From contig CP141147.1 of the NCBI GenBank assembly GCA_035235625.1, positions 27,572,756 through 27,636,755 of the forward strand: DNA of 64,000 nt, written 5' to 3'. This document shows positions 59,496-64,000 of the stretch, piece by piece. The stretch's first letter is position 1. Every line of letters begins with the position of its first letter. Source of the DNA: Saururus chinensis. Lineage: Eukaryota > Streptophyta > Magnoliopsida > Piperales > Saururaceae. The translations under genes were made by a program, and so were the position numbers. The notes under the pieces are model-generated. The model saw only the letters and a program-made list of their open reading frames with translations. It made no database searches and was not told the origin of the DNA.

Positions 59496-62400
59496 CTACA
59501 AAGAATGGTGAGTTTCCTGGTGAAGGTCATCGAATGCCAAAGATTCTGCAATTCAAAACACCTTGATGAGTTTTAGGATATTGCAAAAGTAAATGCATTT
59601 TTTAGTGTAGATGTGTTTATATTTAAGATGCACTCTGCCAACTTGATTTGAGCTCTGAAACTACTCAATAATGTTCTTTCTCAAGAATGCAAATTTCCTG
59701 GTTGTGAAAAACCGCCTTACATAGAACTAAAAAATTCAACACAGGCGGTCAACTTTATGAAAACTGCTGTATTTATTTTATATATGTTCGGCTAATTAAA
59801 TACTCCTAAATTAATAGCTCCATTTGATTTTTCAAATGAGTTCATTTTAAAAAACTAAATGAAGCTATTAATGTATGATGGAAGGAGTACGTATTTGAGC
59901 TATATGTACAACTAATGTGGATTTTGTATATTGAATTAAAATAAATCTTCATTTGAGCTATATCATGCTCTGGTTTCTACAGTAGCCATATCATGCTATG
60001 GTTTCTACAGTAGCTATATCATGCTATGGTTTCTAGAGTAGCTATGACAGCAATTTTCTTGGCTTAACGAAAATTGTAGCAAAAGTGCGCTTCATGATTT
60101 TTGTTATTATACATGTAGAACAAATGTGAATTTATATATGTTGAGCTAAATAAATCTGCATTTGAGCTATATCATTCAATGGATTCTACAGTAGCTAAGA
60201 TATTAATTATCTTGGCTTAATATTATGTAGAATTAATATTATCATTCAATGGATTCTTTCATATTGTTAACAAGATGCTTGTAGATTTCGATGATAAAAT
60301 AAAATATTACCTGCACATATTTTCTCGAGATCTATTTTCTATCAAAGTTCTATTATTCCCATGTGTGTTTGTAATGTTCCTCCCATGACCTTGCATTGGG
60401 GCCCGGCTTGAGTGTAAGCCCTGAAAAATGTAACTCGTCAAAAAACCGTCCTACACAAGTGGAAAGATGTTAGGACATTACTTATTCTTCAAGTAACTTG
60501 CCTTGAATTCTTGCTGTGAGGAATCAGATATATTTTCCTTGGAGACCTTATAAAAGATGAAAACAACTTGTGAGAAAAGTTGAAAACAAAAAATGCAAGT
60601 CCTGAGGTATTGAGGAATTGAAACCTTAACAGGTGTGCGAGGTGGCCGAAATATCTTTGGCTCGGAGCTAATAGTGTGCTTAATGTCTGACGTCAGTGAC
60701 AGCTGATAAAGTTGAAAGGAAAAGGCAAATCAACTACGATTGTTATACATCTATGCCAATAAATGCAGCAATTCAACTTAGTATGCATTAAAATACTGTC
60801 TAATGCTGACGACAATGAGAATATTGCTGTCAAGATAACTAAAGCCACTGTAACCAGAATATGAATGTGTTTCCGTCTATCTAAGCCAGGAATAGATATG
60901 ATATTAATGGCTTTCCAAACAATCTTAATGACAAGTGATGGGTACAAGTGATGATTCTGCCATATATATACTGGATTAGACACAAGCAAGATACAATCAG
61001 AAGCACAAATAACTAGGACTATTTTTGATTAATTCTTATAATACTGGAAATTTCTCCCTTACAGCACATGGCCCTTTGTTGTTCCCAATATCAATATACA
61101 AATTCTTTTGCTTACCTTACTGAAGAGTTCAGTCGGTGGATTTTGCTGAAATCTTTTATCAGTTGAAAAACTGAATGCCTGTGAGGTAGATAAAGCAAAA
61201 TGTTAGAACAATAAAATTCTACTTAGAAATATAAACCACCACCCACATCCGATAAAAGTGATGAGTACCACAGGTGTTGTTAGTTGAGGCTTGCTTGTTA
61301 CAAACACACCCATATCCCCTTTGCTCAAAAAAATCTGCACTATAACAAAAGCCTACATATGTTATGCTGTGATCTAAACAATTGGAGAATAAACAATATT
61401 TACCACACATGACCTTCTGGTTGAGGGGCCGAGCTTTAAATTTATGTGCAGTTCCATCACATTCATGTTCTTGATGTTCTCTGAATTTAGGTCCAGTTAT
61501 ACCAATGACAAAAGGGTATAATATCCAGTGAGACATGTAAAGGTATAATAAGGCAAAAACATTATAGAAGAAAGAAACCACAGTAAAGAAAAATTGAAAC
61601 TGAGATAAAATTTAATGCTCTCCTAGAAGAATGCCCACAGATGGCACTCATGAATTATCAATTGGATGAAAAGCTAATGGATAACAAGAATCTAGAAGTT
61701 ATGCCATGTCAAATATTAAGACTAGGGATGCTCCATTTTTATTGGGAAGATGCTACAGCATATTCACACAAAAATGAAGAACTCAAGACTTTTTATTTTA
61801 TTCCAAAAGATATAAAAGAAAAAAAAAATTATATTTTTTCGTTCAGATTTACCTTTGAGATTGGGTGGGTGGACACTGGAGCTTCTTTGAATCTACAGCA
61901 CTACTTTGACCAAAATTAGTAGTCCTTTCCTTTTGTACAACCTAAACAAAAGAATAATATAAATCGGATTAATGACCAATAATTAGCCTTGGTGTTGAAT
62001 AATCAGGTTTTATGTTCTTGGCCGTGCAAGACTTTATTGACTCTCATCCATGTTGATAACCTAATTGCACCTGATGAAACTACGATAATAACTACTTCTA
62101 TTTGAGCTATAATAAATTCTTTAATTCTTTTCGTCCATCTCAATTTAAATTGGTTATTTAAGATAATAAAGAATTTGTCACTTACAATGAAAACATAAAG
62201 TAAGATATAAAATAATAATTGAAATCATGAAATAATTGGAAGGAATGAGCAATACTGGATCCCCATAAAACAGCAGTGAAAATTGTCTAAAAGTTGCTAT
62301 AGTTTTTCTTAAGAACAATAACTAATGGGTGAGTTACATGATTAATCGTTTTTCCAGCCAAGTATGTCGAAGAGGCAGCAGAAATATGTTGCATGGCCCT

Positions 62401-64000
62401 CTCTGATGTCTTCAAGCTAAACTCCTGGACATATATGAAAATCTGATTTAGTCTAAAATAGCTCTATGCAATTTGACAGAAATCATGAAATAATTGGAAG
62501 GAATGAGCAATACTGGATCCTCCACAAAAAAGCAATGAAAATTGTCTAAAAGTTGCATAGTTAGTTTTTCTTAAGAACAATAACTAATGGATGAGTTACA
62601 TGATTAATCGTTTTTCCAGCCAAGTATGTCGAAGAGGCAGCAGAAATATGTTGCATAGCCCTCTCTGATGTCTTCAAGCTAAACTCCTGGACATATATGA
62701 AAATCTGATTATAGTCTAAAATAGCTCTATGCAATTTGACAGAAACAAAATGCATACTTCTAACTACTTACTTGAAAGACAGGTAATTGTGGAGTGCTTT
62801 TTTGGCGGAGTGGAATAGAAGGCGCCTCAAAAATCTGCAGACAATATAAAGCAAATGTAGTAAAAAAAATATCTTGTTAGTGTCATATTTACAATTTAAA
62901 AATTAGATTCACAGGAACTAGTTACCAACTTTTCGGTTCAAAGGTCGTGCTCTGAACATCTGTGTGCTGCGAGGAGCATGGTCTGCTAAATCTGTCCCAT
63001 GCTTGGGCCTGGAACATTAAATTAGAATAAGCAAAATTTCATACGTTACGATCACTCTTGTCATTGAAAAATATCTCTACCTCATTTTTTGTGCCCTTTG
63101 AGCTGTTACCAATTCTGGTTCTCTTGGAATTGTGAGTTTCCGCCTTGAAAGTTCAGAGTGACCATCAGTGGGCATGTTCTGCATTTAATTGAATTGTTAC
63201 ACCAAAGCTTCTATAGCATATGGGGAGAATGTATGAAACACAGGTAAGAAAAAAGAAGAAACAGTGTTACTAGTATTAAGGGAACCAGACGTGTTTCTGG
63301 TAGTTATTACCTTCCTTGAAACCTTGTGTGCCAGATTAGACTGCTGCTGCATGTGAAGTACCTGGCATGAAAGAAAGGGGACTACTTAGTCAAACTAGAC
63401 AAAGAGTAGCAATGAAAGAAATCGAGCATCTAAAAGTGTCAAAAGCAGTCTAACCCAGATCTCACACCACCTTGCAAAGCAAGCCACCGTCCAACTTTTG
63501 CCTCTTGGAAGCTTGATTCTCAGAAACAGTTGGTTTCTCCAGGATTTGCCCAGCTTTCAAAGCCAGCGGCTGGTCAAATCTAGAAAACAAAGGATCATAT
63601 AACCTAAGTCACTTTGGCAAAGAGTATGATAGAAAAATAAAATGATGGAATCAAATCACAAGATTATGAGGTAATAACAGGCGATAGTTATTACTGCTTT
63701 TGACAGAGTTGTGCTAAAGATAGAAAAAGTTTAAAATTGCACCACATTCTATCCAGCAGATTATTGCTAGCACATGAAGCAGACAAATTTGCCAAATCGG
63801 GGGTGTCTATAATGCTTCTTAGAAGATGAAATTTACATATAGAATATCACCCAACCAAATCTGACCAAGATTAGTTCCAGATCTTGTCTTAATATATAAA
63901 AATATGTATAAGGTTTGGTAGAGTTATGGCGAATTTTAACTTCTGAAAGGTAGCTATCTGTTCTTCTTCTCCAAATACTGAATGTAACTTAAAATCTGAC
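59496..64000 (-). CDS. TPX2: TPX2-family spindle assembly protein, 3' part (TPX2-like)
   Basis: Fifteen exons read leftward on the minus strand: 63471-63579, 63311-63361, 63081-63178, 62930-63008, 62772-62834, 62600-62686, 62338-62424, 61853-61941, 61414-61480, 61269-61334, 61116-61178, 60631-60702, 60502-60546, 60390-60420 and 59496-59545 (stop). Together they give about 351 residues; the 5' exons lie beyond the window. Landmarks in order: KRQKLDGG, KLTIPREPELVTAQRAQKMR, FRARPLNRK, APSIPLRQKSTPQLPVFQ, EFSLKTSERAMQH, FKARPLNQKIFLSKGDMGVF, FSTDKRFQQNPPTELFSKLS. These are the central importin-binding/TPX2 motifs of plant TPX2, which nucleates spindle microtubules and activates Aurora kinase. 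It ends without the C-terminal FQLESLVRHEE-type TPX2 domain, as in the shorter TPXL2/TPXL3 group, so that assignment is likely but inferred. The 87-bp exon 6 occurs twice in frame. The intron after 60502 has a GC donor (AAG|GCAAGT). The last two exons are less certain. Confidence 0.85.
59803..59887. mobile_element. Stowaway MITE (85 bp) in a TPX2-like intron
   Basis: TA on both sides. CTCCTAAATTAATAGCTCCA pairs with the right end CTCCTTCCATCATACATTAA (reverse-complemented), followed by TAGCTTCATTTAG. It lies within the last intron of the TPX2-like gene. Confidence 0.75.
59959..60042. repeat. 28-bp tandem repeat, three units
   Basis: Units starting TATATCATGC/CATATCATGC at 59959, 59987 and 60015, containing TGGTTTCTACAGTAGC. 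A more diverged copy lies near 60165-60197. It is intronic in the TPX2-like gene. Confidence 0.85.
62221..62748. repeat. Tandem duplication carrying exon 6 of the TPX2-like gene
   Basis: Units 62221-62478 and 62479-62748 both start GAAATCATGAAATAATTGG and run in parallel with few differences. Each contains the complete 87-bp exon with its acceptor (TATATGTCCAG) and donor (CAT|GTAACTCA). The two exon copies encode the same 29 residues; the one base difference seen is synonymous (GCT/GCC, Ala). Both exon ends are phase 0, so inclusion of both keeps the frame. Confidence 0.9.

Overview
The window reads as plant nuclear DNA, probably from a monocot. The signs are intron-bearing genes with very GC-rich coding exons in AT-rich surroundings, long nested LTR retrotransposon remains, non-autonomous hAT and CACTA DNA transposons, and Stowaway/Tourist-type MITEs. 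No bacterial, organellar, CRISPR, rRNA or tRNA features were seen. Only about 5% of the window belongs to three recognisable host genes.

Host genes. (1) A single-exon fasciclin-like arabinogalactan protein gene lies on the minus strand at 31043-32299. (2) A three-exon S-type anion channel gene, a clear SLAC1 orthologue of 570 residues, lies on the plus strand at 55306-57451. (3) The 3' part of a TPX2-family spindle-protein gene lies on the minus strand, running from beyond the right edge down to 59496. Fifteen exons are visible, and one symmetric 87-bp exon is present twice in frame. Genes 2 and 3 converge on a 2-kb gene-free interval. The three genes have no functional link to each other; they act in cell-wall/cell-surface biology, guard-cell anion efflux and spindle microtubule assembly.

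Repeat landscape. 1-5.6 kb is AT-rich and holds MITEs. 5.6-27.6 kb is a nest of LTR elements: a broken copia-like element (about 5.6-6.0 and 21.75-23.2 kb) was invaded by an alpha-family LTR (from 6049). That LTR was hit by a second alpha LTR (6650-10252), a beta LTR (11991-13600) and a third alpha LTR (13664-21072). The third alpha LTR took a hAT (13898-16236) and another beta LTR (16772-18327). A 3.5-kb LTR of a Ty3-type element with a short internal remnant follows (23919-27414). 28-37 kb has MITEs, a small hAT, the FLA gene, a CACTA end and CT microsatellites. 37.6-53.6 kb is a second nest: an alpha LTR (37559-53622) contains a gamma LTR (38459-50969), which contains another gamma LTR (42099-49926), which contains an alpha LTR (42939-46301). 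The outer alpha LTR also carries a hAT (52008-53380). Most of these insertions are framed by exact target-site duplications read directly in the sequence.

The observations most worth following are the recent in-frame exon duplication in the TPX2-like gene, the dominance of very long solo LTRs with a datable nesting order, a short sequence module shared by otherwise different LTR families, and paired CG(A/T)TCGA(A/T)CG palindromes confined to the alpha family. Family names alpha, beta, gamma and delta are labels for this window only.
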